Below the pieces are notes generated by a model. It was not told the origin of the DNA, did no database searches, and saw only the letters and a list, made by a program, of their open reading frames with translations. DNA of 64,000 nucleotides from Cryptomeria japonica (taxonomy: Eukaryota > Streptophyta > Pinopsida > Cupressales > Cupressaceae), in NCBI RefSeq assembly GCF_030272615.1, contig NC_081409.1:871714379-871778378 (forward strand), in the 5' to 3' direction. Both the position numbers and the translations under genes were made by a program. Below are positions 35,198 to 47,159 of this stretch, in pieces (within the stretch, counting starts at the first letter, position 1; each line of letters opens with the position of its first letter).

Positions 35198-36979
35198 GAG
35201 AGCATTTTTGCATATATGTATTGTATCTTTGTCTATTTATGGACTGTATCTTGGATGGCTCTTGGTAGCCGATTTTTGTAGACTTCTTTGTACTCTGATA
35301 TATGAGAGGAGATATATATGAGGAGATCCCATATTTGTGATGATATGCATTTGATTATGTATGGATTTTTATGCATGATTATGAGTTATTGTTTAGATGT
35401 ATATGTGTACATGGATGCATGTGATGAGATGTTTCTTTTATGCATGTTTTTATGATGAGTTTATGATGTTGAGATACTAACATATGAAATGCAAGTTTAT
35501 TTATGTATGATTTTTTTATTTTTGATGTAATGCTTTATGTATGTAATGCCCTGATGATGATTTATGCTTATGTTTCCTATTGCGATGTAATGATGAGATA
35601 ACGTTAATGCAATGGTGGAATGAATGATGTTATGTATGAGTATGCATCTAGATGTGTTTAGATGAATGTAATATGGATAAATAAAATGTAAAGTACAAAT
35701 GTTTATATGATAATGCCTAAATGAAATGCATATGTAAAATGGATATGGCACAATGGTATGAACCAATGATTTATAAACAATTGGACTTATGAATCTAAAA
35801 TGTTTTAAATATGAGAGTGTGATGATACTATAACTAATATTTTTAATAACTGCACCTTAATGCAATTAAAAAGAGGATAATGAATGCGATGTGAAATGAA
35901 TCCTAAAATGAGCATAATAAAATACTTTAATAACTGGATGAATGAATGTAATGTTTTAATTATGAATGTATGCAATGATAAATGATAAGGGATAATGAAA
36001 TGATAATGGATAATTGACATGATATGAATGTTTAGTAAAGGACTAAATATAGTCAAAGACAATTTAATCCTACGAATAAAGCGACCTATTTATGATTAAT
36101 GCAATGATGTAAAATGATTCATGAAAACGAATGTCAAGAAAACAAACTATAGTTAAAAAATGACATGAATGTTTAATACAAGATATAACTAAATATTTAA
36201 TGCAAGATGCAACTAAATGTTTAATCCAAGATGCAACTAAATGTGAGTATGATATGATTATGAGGAATGCAAGGTTTGTAAGACTTTGTGTGATGCATTG
36301 ATGATGTATCAGAGTACTCGATCATGATTGTATCCAAGACTAGCTTTATTAGTCATTTTTGCATGTAAATCCTACATATGAATGAATGAATGGATGGGTG
36401 ATATGCAACGGAATGCAAGATATAAATAGATGAGGTGAAATGACGATCCATAGTGCTCTATTTTCATCATTGAGCTTTAAAATGTTGGAAGAGAATACAA
36501 GCATCTTGACATAATGATTCAAGATGACCTGAGTATTTCTTTAATGGATTTTAATATAGCAAGTTAATACAAACGACTTGATATAAGGGTCAAGTCGACC
36601 AGAGTATTGCTTGTGGAACAGACAAGGATTATCTCCTTTCATGCATGACTTGGATCGTCCTCCTTGATCTTAGGTTGATCAGATCCTGAGACAAGTGCAT
36701 ACCGTACTAAGAAAATAAAACCTTTATCCAAATTGGATGAGGAGGAACCAAAGAATGAGCATTGTACCGGTAAACAAACAATATATACATAAAGAATAAA
36801 AGAATATGGATCCTTGGTAATGGTTCATGTTCATATGGTCGAGGTATACGCTGTAGTCAGCAAGCCATAGTGATCTATGACTGCATTTTGCATAAGATCA
36901 TGTAGCTTGGTGAACTTCCCATGTAGACACCATTAGTACATGCCCCAGTACTTCATCGGAAGTAATGCACAAATGATAC
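35198..36979. other. AT-rich spacer of F
   Basis: Long ATG- and TGA-rich low-complexity sequence ('atgatg', 'taatgcaatga', 'aatgaatg'). The minus-strand ORFs at 35497-35766 and 35805-36062 reflect composition and show no domain. Nothing else recognised. Confidence 0.6.
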
Positions 36980-38441
36980 TGTAGACGTATAAAAATGACC
37001 ATATTCCTAAATGAATATTTTATGTTCATTTCTCTATTTAATTAAATCCAATTTAATTAAATTATTCACATTCTTCTATTTAATTAAGTAAATCACTTAA
37101 TTAAATTCACTATACTCATTTAATGAATAAATCATTTTATTCAATTAAATCCCCCTAGCCACTTTTAATTAAATTCAAATTTAATTAAATAGTTATCCTA
37201 AATTGAATAAATCAAATTTATTTAATTCCAACCAAATTGAATGAAAATCAAATAATTCAATTAAATCCTATTATCCTCCCCATCCACTTGCAAAATCCCA
37301 AACCCCTTCTTAACCCCTTCTAGAATATTCTAACCAATTCTAATTAACCTAAACCCCCTCTAAACTTTGTCACATCCCTAAGCAAAGGGAGGTCACTTCT
37401 CAAATAGCCCAAAGTCTTGGATAAGCATTGAAGGTTTTCAACCTTCAACCACCAAAAACCCTAAAGTCTTTGAAAACCATTGAAGGCTTCCAACCTTCAA
37501 CCACTTAATCCCCAAAATCTCCAATAACCATTAATGGTTATTTCAAACCCTCCCACATGGTTAAAACATTTGTTTTGACTCAACCTCTATCCAACCCAAG
37601 GGTCTCATCAGGTCATTAATGCTTTGACCATAATTATCTCTTAATCATTTGCACAAAGGTTTATCTTTGGATTAGATCTTAATTCATTGGGTAAACCTAA
37701 CTTAGACTTGACCCTTAGCCTTTAGATAACCATGAGGTCTCCTCAGGCCTTTAATGCCTCCAACCTCTTCTTTCAACCCAATCTAGTGTGGACATTTGTC
37801 ATCATTTCATTGGTGCCAATTGTGCACATGGATCCCCAACTTTCAAACTTGGCCCTTGATTAAGCCATTCAATCTTGACCATCCATTGCCCTGTTTGTGC
37901 TATAAATAGAGCTCTCATTCCTCCATTCTTAACAATCATCTTTCAAATTTGAAGCATCACACTTATGCTCAAATTGTTTCAAGCTTTCATTTTATATATG
38001 CTCTTCATTTAGCCTCTTTTAGATCAGAATTAATCATGAATATGCATGCTAGAGTACTTTATTTATCATTTTAGCTCAATCATAGACTAAATATAGTATG
38101 TTAGGATAGTATTCATACTAACCTTGTCATCTTATCATTTAGTTTGTTGCATTTCTAGCATCTCATCTAGCTTATAACACATCTCATACTAAGATCAGTT
38201 AAAATCTCTCTCGTTCTCATATTTGCCATCCCTAAGCCATTTTGCTCAGTAATCTGAGAGCAAAACATTGGTTTGAGGGACATTGTGAGATAGAGAACCA
38301 TGGGACCCTCCTTGGGAAGCTGAGTAACGCATCGTTACTCCATAGCTTGCATCAAGAAGTCCTGTGTGTGTGTGTGTGTGGATTGGTATTTTATGTATTT
38401 TTCACATTTTAAATTCTAACAACCCATTTTTCCCACATACA
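36980..38441 (+). mobile_element. Solo LTR of the E family inside F
   Basis: 1462 bp, TGTAGACG...CACATACA, between GATAC at 36975-36979 and 38442-38446. Its last 100 bp match the LTR remnant at the start of E. TATA box CTATAAATAGAGC at 37911. No internal element sequence, so it arose by LTR-LTR recombination. Duplicated together with its flanks at 58517-59978. Confidence 0.92.
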
Positions 38442-38689
38442 GATACAAAACAATGCTGAAAGATTCCGATACAGATAAACAAACGATTGTACTCATAAAT
38501 CAACCAAGTATTTGATAGCTTAACATAATTTTCTTGTCAAAGAAAACGCCACTTTTGTCTTTGTTTTGGTAAGGAAGGATGCATCCTTGTTTTAAAGACA
38601 GTTTGGATTGTTGATGTTGATTGTGTGTTTGATTGGTAAATGGTCATTTGTGTGAGTGTTTGTGTCAATGTTTGTTTTGTATCTGCTCG

Positions 38690-39250
38690 AATGAATATGT
38701 ACAAGGTGTTGTCATGTTTTTGGGTGATTTTTGATGGTTTTTTCGATGTTTTTGGATTTTGTGAAACATTTTTGAATGTTTTTGGATTTTGTATTGTTTT
38801 TGAATGTTTTTGATATTTTGCGAGACATTTTTGAATGTTTTTGGTATTTTTAATGATTGCCTGAATGAAGAGCATAATGACACATAAGACAATGTAGAAT
38901 CCACTTCCATCAATAGGTTAAGGGTATTGCCCCCAGTTTGTAGACCTGACTATGAAAAGGTGGGATGCTAGACGCATGGAGTACTTTCTTAATGACAGAT
39001 GAATAACAAGCCATGGCTTTGGATGGATGGATGTATGTATGAAGTAAATGTGATCGCAACAAGTCTGAAAAGATAATGGAGCCAGAGCCCTTACGAGTTG
39101 CACCTGTTTGCCAGGTTTTCACCATCGCACTTACCCAAGGTGCCACCGGAGTGGTTGTTCACCGTTTGGATGCATGATTTTTTCTTTACTTTTTTGAATG
39201 TTTTTGTATTTTCTTCAGGACATTTTTCTGAATGTTTTTGGTATTTTCTG
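38690..39250. repeat. T-rich minisatellite-like stretch of F
   Basis: Recurrent 'gaatgtttttggattttg' and 'gacatttttgaatg' phrases at 38700-38850 and again at 39190-39250, between the integrase end and the solo LTR. Minus-strand ORFs here translate to QNPKTFKN-type repeats and are compositional. Confidence 0.6.
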
Positions 39251-39281
39251 ATATGCAGGGGAGCCTGATGCTTTGTACAAC

Positions 39282-41306
39282 TTATGTGTAAAACCTTTTG
39301 AGGTGCATGCTATTGATTGGATCTGCAAGTGGTTCTCCTTCTGATGTGGCCAACTGATATGCCCCAGACCCGAATACAGGAGTGACAACATATGGGCCCA
39401 GCCAGTTTGATTCAAACTTGCCCTGATGTTCTCGGTTTGGTTGGTTGCGAGGATTCTCTCGAAGAACAAGATCACCTACCTCAAATGTACGAGATCTAAC
39501 TCGGTGATTGTAGCTTCTACTCATGTGCTGCTGATAGGCTTTGAGGTGATTGTATGCAACTTGTCGCTTTTCATCAAGTAACTCCAAGTCCTGAAGACGA
39601 GATACTCTGTATGCTTCATCATCGATGAGATTGTGCAATGAAACCCATAAGGATGGTATCTCGACCTCAATAGGTAAGATAGCTTCTGCACCATAGACCA
39701 ATGAATAAGGAGTTGCACTTGTAGGGGTCCGAATGCTAGTTCGATATGCCCATAGCACTGGATTTAGTTGAACATGTCAATCACGGCCAGCATCATTGAC
39801 TGTCTTCTTTAGGATCCTCAATATGTTTTTATTGGATGCTTCAGCCTGACCATTGCCTTGTGGGTAATAGGGAGTGGAAAAGCGGTGTTGGATATGAAAT
39901 TTCTCACAAAGCTCACGGACATCCTAATTTTTGAAAGGAAGATCGTTATCTGTGACAATGGCCATGGGCACACCATACCGGCAGATGATGTAGTTGAGGA
40001 TGAATGAGGTGATCTGCTTGCCGGTGACTTGGGTAAGTGGAACAGCTTCGATCCACTTTGTGAAATATTCAGTGGCGGTAATAATGAATTTATGGCCATT
40101 GGATGAAGATGGATGAATCTTACCCACAAGGTCGAGGCCCCATTGACAAAAAGGCCATGGTGTTGTGATTGGTTGCAGTTCCTAGGCTGGTGCATGTATC
40201 AGGTCACCATGAACTTGACATTTCTTGCATTTTCTGACAAAGTAGTAGGAATCCTTTTCCATAGATGGCTAATAGTATCCATTGTGCAGGAGTTTCTTGG
40301 CTAGTGACGGACCACTTGAGTGAATCCCGCAAATTCCTTCATGTACCTCTTCCAAAGCCTTTGTTATCTCACCTTGTTCCAGACATCGAAGGAGAGTACC
40401 ATCAAGACTACGTCGGTATAGGGTTTCGGCAATAATGGTATATCGAGCAGTTTGGCGAATGAAGGTTTTTCGTTGGTTATTAGACTGGTTGGGAGGAAGG
40501 GTGTGATCGTGGAGATAGGTGTAGAACTCACCGTACCATGGGGATTCAGAACCGACAAGGCGACATATCATTTTAGATTCGGGGATATTATAAGCAGGGA
40601 TCCAAAGCTGTTCTACCAAAAACTCGTAGCGTGTTGAATTCTGTGGAAGATCTAGGAGAGATGCAATAGTAGCCATAGCATCAGCAGCTCGATTCTGATC
40701 TCTTGATATCTGCTCAAAAGTGATAATAGTAAATGATGTCTTTAGAGTGTCCACCATTTGCTTGTATGGCAGGAGTTTATCATCTTTGGTTTGATACTCA
40801 TCTATTGCTTGTCGAATGACCAGTTGGGAGTCGCCATATACTTGCAGTTCTTTTAATTTCCATTGTATGGCGAGCCTGAGTCCTGTGATCAAAGCCTCAT
40901 ATTCTGCTATGTTGTTTGTGCATGGAAATGTGAGCCTGTAAGACTTCGGGATGCTATCACTTTGAGGTGTGATAAACAGAATGCCTGCCCCCGAGCCATG
41001 CCTGGTGTATGAACCATCAAAGTATAGTTTCCATGGTTGTACTTCTGTGATCATGAATATCTCTTCATCTGGAAAATTGGAAATGAGAGGATGATCACCT
41101 ATGAGTGGTGCATCGGCCAACTGATCTGCAATAACTTGTCCTTTAATAGCTTTACGGTCCACATACTTAACGTCAAATTCACTTAGAATCATTACCCATT
41201 TGGCCAAGTGACTTGTCAATGCTGCTTTGCTAAGTAAGTACTTGAGTGGGTCAATCTTTGCGATGAGTTGTACCTTGTGTGTCAACAGATAGTGTCACAA
41301 TTTAGT
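39282..41306 (-). pseudogene. F pol fragment, copy R1: RNase H domains and integrase
   Basis: Single minus-strand frame with stops but no frameshift. From the right: end of the RT-linked RNase H (KIDPLKYLLSKAALT, 41260 down), second archaeal-type RNase H (YFDGSYTRHGSGAGILF, about 41020-40640), integrase H2C2 finger (about 40340-40200), DDE core (40127-39760; TATEYFTKWIEAVP, VTDND) and C-terminal domain (39758-39282, VGDLVLRENP to LKRFYT). Stops include a TAG at 40184-40182 after HAPA and one in KN*DV. The upstream pol is cut off at 41306 by E. The 338-aa ORF 41285-40269 is open here but has an extra stop in copy R2. Confidence 0.9.
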
Positions 41307-41406
41307 CCATAGCTTGCATCAAGAAGTCCTGTGTGTGTGTGTGTGGATTGGTATTTTATGTATTTTTCACATTTTAAATTTTAGCAACCCATTTTTCCCA
41401 CATACA
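41307..41406 (+). repeat. 5' LTR remnant of E
   Basis: 'ccatagcttgcatcaag' to 'cccacataca' matches 38340-38441 of the solo LTR with a shorter TG run. The preceding 1.36 kb of the LTR is missing. Confidence 0.92.
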
Positions 41407-41410
41407 TTTT

Positions 41411-41428
41411 TGGCGCCCATCATGGGGC
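41411..41428 (+). other. Primer binding site of E (TGGCGCC type)
   Basis: TGGCGCCCATCATGGGGC begins four T residues after the LTR end. The TGGCGCC core is the usual start of Tat/Athila-type PBSs. The rest diverges from the tRNA-Asp complement, so the primer tRNA is uncertain. Confidence 0.75.
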
Positions 41429-41496
41429 ACGCACCCCAATAACCTATCATTTTTTGAATTTGAAGACTTTTGCAGGTACGCAGGAAATTAGAATTG

Positions 41497-42044
41497 GCGC
41501 GTCTAAAAGATATTTTAGCGCATCCGCCTAACAGTTTAGCGCTCCTAGCCTACTGTTTAGCGCGTGTGTTTTCTGTCTTAGCGCGTTAAAACTGTTCCTT
41601 AGCGCATGATACTATTTAACATATTTTCCTGTAGGTGTCGACGCCGGCGAAACACAGATTAGCGCTTCTACATGACAGATTAGCGCATATACCCACAGAT
41701 TTAGCGCTTCACCTGCATATACTAGCGCGTCTCAGCGGACAGTTAGCGCATAGAAATTCACCATTTTCCGAGAAAAACCAAAACACAGATCAGTGCTTCT
41801 ACCTGACAGATTAGCGCATCGGCCCAATATACAAGCGCTTAGACTAAATCTTCCAGCGCATCCGAACGGACAGTTAGCGCATTAAATTCCAAAATTCCCA
41901 AAAAACAGGCCGCTGAAAAACCAGACCATAAATTAGCGCATCAAAGCCACAGAGTAGCGCTTCTGGGAAACAGAATAGCGCATGCAAACGGGATAGTAGC
42001 GCATCCACCTTATATTGTAGCGCGTACAGTTTGTTCTGTAGCAC
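41497..42044. repeat. Phased 21-bp array, block group 1 (E leader)
   Basis: The motif TTAGCGC(A/G)T recurs with its GCGC starting at 41497, 41518, 41539, 41560, 41581, 41602; 41662, 41683, 41704, 41725, 41746; 41793, 41814, 41835, 41856, 41877; 41936, 41957, 41978, 41999, 42020, 42041. Within each block every step is exactly 21 bp, although the 11 or so bases between motifs vary. Blocks of five or six are separated by 47-60 bp. All TAG-containing frames are closed, so it is not an obvious coding repeat on the plus strand. Confidence 0.93.
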
Positions 42045-43240
42045 ATCAAAAACAAAACCAACAAAAAGATTGTGTAACCGAATAAATAATTTTAGACTTG
42101 TGGAAGTCCCCCGAAACAAACTAACCGATTTCTGTTGCAGGATTTTTAACAAATTTCTTACAGGAAAAGCGAGGAGATTTGTTTTACAAGCAAAACATTT
42201 TTTTTCTTTTCGTTGACCTCGAAAATCGAAATTTGCTTTGTTGACAATCTATTTTCCATAGATTAAATAATCATTGCTATAAAGGGTTAAAAAGAACACC
42301 ATGCTGGTTGGAGCAACATCTCCAAATAGAGATTAGCAAACCATTGTCTTGAAGGCTAAAAAGAACAACTTATCTGTTGTGTATCGAAAGTGGAAGGTAT
42401 ATGCTCTCCCCTTAACTGGGTGACCAAAAAGCCAAACCACTCTTATGCTTTCTTTTATTCAAGCAATAAATCCTTTAGCAGGCCTGCCTTCCCGAGGAGT
42501 TGCACTCAACTCTTAAAGCCATTTATGGCCGGTGTGAAGGGAACGACCTAAGTGGGGAACAACTTTGACACCAAGAATTCCAACCCACTATAATCAAATG
42601 TGGAAAGTGACGAAAGTCCTTTTCAATGGTTGCGCGCAGCGATTAGCCTTCCCCCAATATCCTTGAGATACGTAAAGCCTTTGTTCTAAAGGTTGGGAAG
42701 CCTCCTGAGGGAGTTTATCACTGACGGCCAAACAGGAAGCCTGATTAAGAACCTTAGCATTAGAAACTTTGAGCTGAGTCAGTATCCAAACATTTGTAAC
42801 ATCATAGTGCAAGGGTGGGGAAGAATCCGCCCACAAGATTACTCACCATATATCTCTCAAGATAACTACTCAACTGTGAAGCAATTCACTTTGGGTTAAC
42901 TTCTGGCAAAAGGCAAAAAAATGGGCGCCCTCTAGGGGGTGACACGGCTGTTTGAGTTGACGGAGTATCGAGACTAGTGAGCTATGATGTTTCTTATGAC
43001 CCTTGAATAAAGAGTCTTTCTGAAGTGTTTATTTTGTATCCAACCTGTTAAAACATTGGGGATTCGAAAACATCCTCGACAGAACATACACTTTATGTTA
43101 GATTAAGTGAAATAATTGTACTTTGTGTGCCGTGTTTATATTTTGTATTTTAGAAAATCATCCATCCTACTTAAAAATTCTCTCAACAAAAATCAAAAAC
43201 ATCACAAAGACACCAAAAGAAAAAAAATCAAGGCAGTGTA
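42045..43240. other. E leader between the two arrays
   Basis: About 1.2 kb with no convincing ORF and no GCGC phasing. The 42400-42900 part is less AT-rich than its surroundings. Function unknown; untranslated leader is the simplest reading. Confidence 0.5.
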
Positions 43241-43860
43241 GCACGTGGGAACAACAAATTAGCGCATCAAACAATTATTTTAGCACATCTAAAGAACAAA
43301 ATAGCGCGTCCAACAAAAATAGTAGCGTTTTAACTGAAAGTAAAACAGAGGCCAAATATTTTAGCGCATGCAAAACATATCATAGCGCGTGTTAGGAATA
43401 TTTTAGCGCAGCAACAGAAATATATAGAGCTTAAAAATCACAGTGTAGCGTGTAAAATTTCCAAAAACTTCACAACAAAAAAGTCTGTTTTAGCGCGTGT
43501 AACAAACATTTTAGCGCGTTGAAACTCTGTTTTAGCGCATTAGCCAAACCAGTTAGCGCGTCAAGGTCACAGTGTAGCGCGTAATTCTCAGAAAAACTTC
43601 ACAACAAATTTTTAAAAAGTCTGTTTTAGTGCGTGTAACAAGCAGCTTAGTGCGTGGAATCTCTGTTTTAGTGCATTAACCAAACCAGGTAGCACGTAAA
43701 AAATATAGTTTAGCGCGTACATATTTCACAGTCAACCACACAAAATTTTCCAGAATCATTTGTTTAGCACGTAACCAGGGGCAGAGTAGCGCGTAGGTAA
43801 ATATTCTTAGCGCATTGAGAAAATTTGCTAGCGCATCGAACACCTGTTTTAGCGCGTGAG
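43241..43860. repeat. Phased 21-bp array, block group 2 (E leader)
   Basis: Starts of the GCGC-type core: 43241, 43262, 43283, 43304, 43325; 43364, 43385, 43406, 43427, 43448; 43493, 43514, 43535, 43556, 43577; 43629, 43650, 43671, 43692, 43713; 43767, 43789, 43810, 43831, 43852. All steps within blocks are 21 bp except one of 22. Each block has five units and blocks start 123-138 bp apart, a higher-order repeat. Linkers share 'aaaacttcacaacaaa'. Some cores read GCAC, GTGC or GAGC. Confidence 0.93.
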
Positions 43861-44329
43861 AAAAAGGAGAAAAATAGAGAGTTGAAAAAAACCAAAATTT
43901 TTGAAAATCTCAAAAATATTTCAAATACAGTTTTTCATCAAAACACGTCTTTCATCAAACCAGACTGACAAAAACAAGCCATAAAACTATTTTTCAAGTC
44001 AAATTTGCGTCAAACAAGGTTGTCCAAATCTAAAAACGAATCAAGCATTAGAGGACATCTTTTCTATCATAATCCGGAAACTTGTCATCATCAGTATCAA
44101 TTCAATCCTTTAAATATCTTACGGATCTCATCTCAAAAACACTTGTCTAGAAATTTTCCAAATTGTCAAATTCAGTTTCCAGATCGGGAAACTCTTATCG
44201 ATATCATTTGGCACGCTTTATCGTGAAGGGATAGCTAAACCTTCATTCTGATAAAGTAAAATTTGAAATTTTCGAAACAAGAATCAACTGAATCCAAATC
44301 AATCAAAGGAAATCATTGATCACTCATGC

Positions 44330-44716
44330 ATGACTAATCACCTTATTCTGAGAAAGAAGAACCTCTATCGCAACATCACGTTAAAGAAACAGCAACCAAG
44401 CTTTTCCAAATTCATCAAGAGAAATAAATTTTTATACATCAATCGTCAACTCTTCAAATCTCATCAGGTTTTTCTTCATCACGTCAAACGTTATATCCAA
44501 AACAAATCTAGTGAATTTGACAAAGAACCCCTGAAAACAAGAGCATACTGTCAAAAGTCTGCTTTTAATCAAAAGATAAACCGCGGAGGAAAAATCAATC
44601 CAGCATTCCTGCCCGATGAATGCATCACATATAACACACCTAGACCAAAACCACCAACGCCAGAGCAAAACATCACCGAGGACTTTGTTCCTTTCATCAC
44701 TGAAAGTTTCTATTGA
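44330..44716 (+). CDS. Small basic ORF directly upstream of gag (E)
   Basis: 128 codons, unrecognised. The N-terminal two thirds are Lys/Arg/His/Gln-rich (KKNLYRNITLKKQQPSFSK), and the end is acidic and proline-rich (PRPKPPTPEQ). Its TGA (44714-44716) is followed one base later by the gag ATG (44718), in another frame. Ogre/Tat elements are known to carry an ORF ahead of gag, so this may be one. Equally it could be a chance ORF in the leader. No domain, membrane segment or signal peptide seen. Confidence 0.45.
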   Translation: MTNHLILRKKNLYRNITLKKQQPSFSKFIKRNKFLYINRQLFKSHQVFLHHVKRYIQNKSSEFDKEPLKTRAYCQKSAFNQKINRGGKINPAFLPDECITYNTPRPKPPTPEQNITEDFVPFITESFY

Positions 44717-44717
44717 A

Positions 44718-47159
44718 ATGCCTGTCACTCGCTCTCAACGAAACAAACAAAGCGAGACACCCGCGGAATCAAGTATGAATCGCAGATTATCAAATCCTTT
44801 TGAAGTTCCATCTTTAGAAGATCCTGAAATTACTGACGCAATTCTTCAGGAATGCCAAGAAAATCCTTCATTCCAAAAACTCATTGAAAAACTCATGGAA
44901 AATGACAAAGAAAAATATCTGCTTATGCTTACAAGCAAAGGTGTCAAACTTCCTGAAGACTTAGACGCAAATGTCTTTCAAACAGGATCTCAACAATACA
45001 CATATCAAGAACAACAAAGGGAAGAAGAGACTCACATACCTGAACAACGTATTCCAGAACAACATATACCAGAAATGCGAGTACCTGTGTTCGAAACCCC
45101 CGAACAACACATACCATTTGCTACACCTTTTCAAATGAGAACAAATCCAAGGGAAGAACTCTTCCCCCGGCAAGATAATGCGCCCTTGGTTGCTCTTACT
45201 CAACAGATGCAAATGTTGCAAAGACAAATACATGATATGCAACAAGGGACAACAGTGCGGTATTCTATAAACGAAATCTATCCTTATCCATTTGACAGAA
45301 GCTTAAACATGATACCTTTTCCTCCAAACTCAGACATTCCCAAATTTGATAAATATGATGGGAAAGGTGATCCTCGAGATCATGTTCGAGAATTTTGTAC
45401 TATGAGTCTTGAATTTGCTCATAATGACACGTATCTGATGAGGTTATTCCCAAGAAGCCTGGGAGGACAAACAATGGAATGGTTATCCAAGATTACACCA
45501 CCTGTTAGATCATTTGATGAATTGGTCAACAAATTCATCACCCATTATTCTTACAACATCCAACAAGCCATAACCATGTTAGATATCTGCAACACCAAAC
45601 AAAAGAACAATGAAACATTCATGTTATACCTTCAACGTTGGCGACGCATGGTATCAAGATATCCTCGCGATATTCCTGAAAAAGAGAAAATGGAAATCTT
45701 CATTGATAACTTGAATGGGGAAATGAGTTACAGACTCAAACTTCAATGCATCCCATCTTTTGACAAGTTAATTGAAAATGGCATCCAAGTAGAGGAAGCT
45801 TGTGTCAAAAAGGGAACACTCAAATTTTACAAAGAAGGAACGAACTCACCAAACTACAATAACCAAAACAATACCAATCTAGACAAAACTCGATTTTGGA
45901 CTCGAAACAAAAACGACGGCAACAATGAATCCTATGATCCTAAATCTAAACAGCCAGTGCTTGCTTTATCAGGAAATACTCAGAATATGAAAAATCCTAA
46001 AAATGCTACTCCCAACACACCAAACAATACTCAAGGACAACTCAACACCAATAATGCCAACGATAATCAAAACAAAAATCTGAATCCAGGGTCTAACAAC
46101 AATTCACGCAACAACACCAACAATTTCCATAAGCGTATTTTCACACCATTGGGCCAATCATTAGAGTCCGCATTCAGAGAGCTGTTAGCAAACAAGGTTC
46201 TTTCTTTACCTCCAATCAACAATTATGAACCCCCGATCAAACCACCTTGGTGGAATGATTCCCATTATTGTGATTTTCATCGAAACAAAGGTCATAGAAC
46301 AAACGAGTGCATGCGATTGAAACACATAATCCAAGATATGATTGATCGGGGTGACTTAACAGTAGATGGTCTCAAAACAAATAATGATCATGAAGCCTTC
46401 AAAGATCCTTTACCAAATTATAACAAAGATGGAGCATCAACTTCAAATGATACACGCGAAGCTCGTATTAATCACATCTACAACAACACAATCAATCACA
46501 TATCAGCTGAAGACCATCAAGTCAATGTTATAACCATTCGAGATAAACGTGATCATGAATCTGTCAATGTAACAACCCGGACCCAGAAATATGTCTTAAA
46601 GGGGCATACTGCACCTCCAACCACCACACCACAGATCCAATACGACTTAGTTACTCAACTGCGAAAAACTCCGGCTCAGATATCTATCCTAGAATTGTTG
46701 AAACTATCTCCAACACACAAAAACATATTGGAGCAAGCCCTCTTAGAAACAAATGTACCTCAAAATCTGGCTATAGACAGATTCCAAGCTATGGTGGCCC
46801 ACATGACAGAGTCTCATAACCTCACTTTCTCAGAGCATGATAATACTTCATTGAGTCATCCGCATAATACTCCTCTACATATTGAAGTCATTGTTTGCAA
46901 ACACTGTGTCAAAAGAGTCTTAATAGATGGAGGAGCCGGACTTAATATATGTACTTTAAAGCTTATCCGTGCACTAGGTTTTTCAGAAGAATCTATTGAT
47001 CCTTGTAAAAAGATTACCATAAAAGCATATGATGATGAGGAACGGTCCTCTAAAGGAACAGTGATATTACCTATTCAGGTAGGCCCAGTGCAAAAGGATA
47101 CTATATGTCAAGTTTTAGATATTGATCTCACTTATAATATATTACTAGGCCGACCCTAG
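44718..47159 (+). pseudogene. E gag and protease (Ty3/gypsy)
   Basis: The ATG at 44718 gives MPVTRSQ, a usual start for plant gypsy gag; the frame is open from 44616. Gag domain about residues 205-370 (FDKYDGKGDPRDHV... WLSKITPP... MVSRYPRDIP), Asn-rich linker, then a zinc-finger-like CDFHRNKGHRTNEC at 46269-46310. Protease about residues 715-810 with LIDGGAG (Asp at 46926; DGG is common in Tat proteases) and ILLGRP at the end. The ORF stops at TAG 47157, precisely where relatives have Trp of the LGRPW motif, so TGG to TAG is inferred. The same frame continues into pol, so this was a single gag-pol polyprotein. Labelled pseudogene because of that stop. Confidence 0.9.

Larger units (their letters stand above)
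34424..41306. repeat. 6.9-kb direct duplication, copy R1
   Basis: Nearly identical (about 99% by eye) and same orientation as 55966-62843, with a constant offset of 21537 over most of its length. Contains the PMD 3' half, spacer, solo LTR with its target duplication, and the 3' half of F pol. The left edge is in a GGA tract and the right edge is 'aatttagt', where E sequence takes over. Confidence 0.93.

Noticed and set aside
30776-38441. Terminal inverted repeats of a DNA transposon
   Set aside because: Each arm has its own LTR features (TG...CA ends, TATA box, PPT or target duplication); they are two related LTRs in opposite orientation.
38537-38913. Minus-strand ORFs with repeated NPKTFKN-type peptides
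   Set aside because: Translation of a T-rich minisatellite, present in both R1 and R2, with two overlapping frames equally open; no domain.
41874-42152. Minus-strand 92-codon ORF with A-L heptads resembling a leucine-zipper repeat
   Set aside because: The heptad follows automatically from the 21-bp DNA period. The frame breaks at the block linkers (gaps of 47, 59 and 52 bp are not multiples of three) and other blocks contain stops.
41497-43860. CRISPR-like array
   Set aside because: Repeats of about 9 bp with 12-bp gaps in a plant retrotransposon leader; no fixed long repeat, no unique spacers of the right size, no cas genes.
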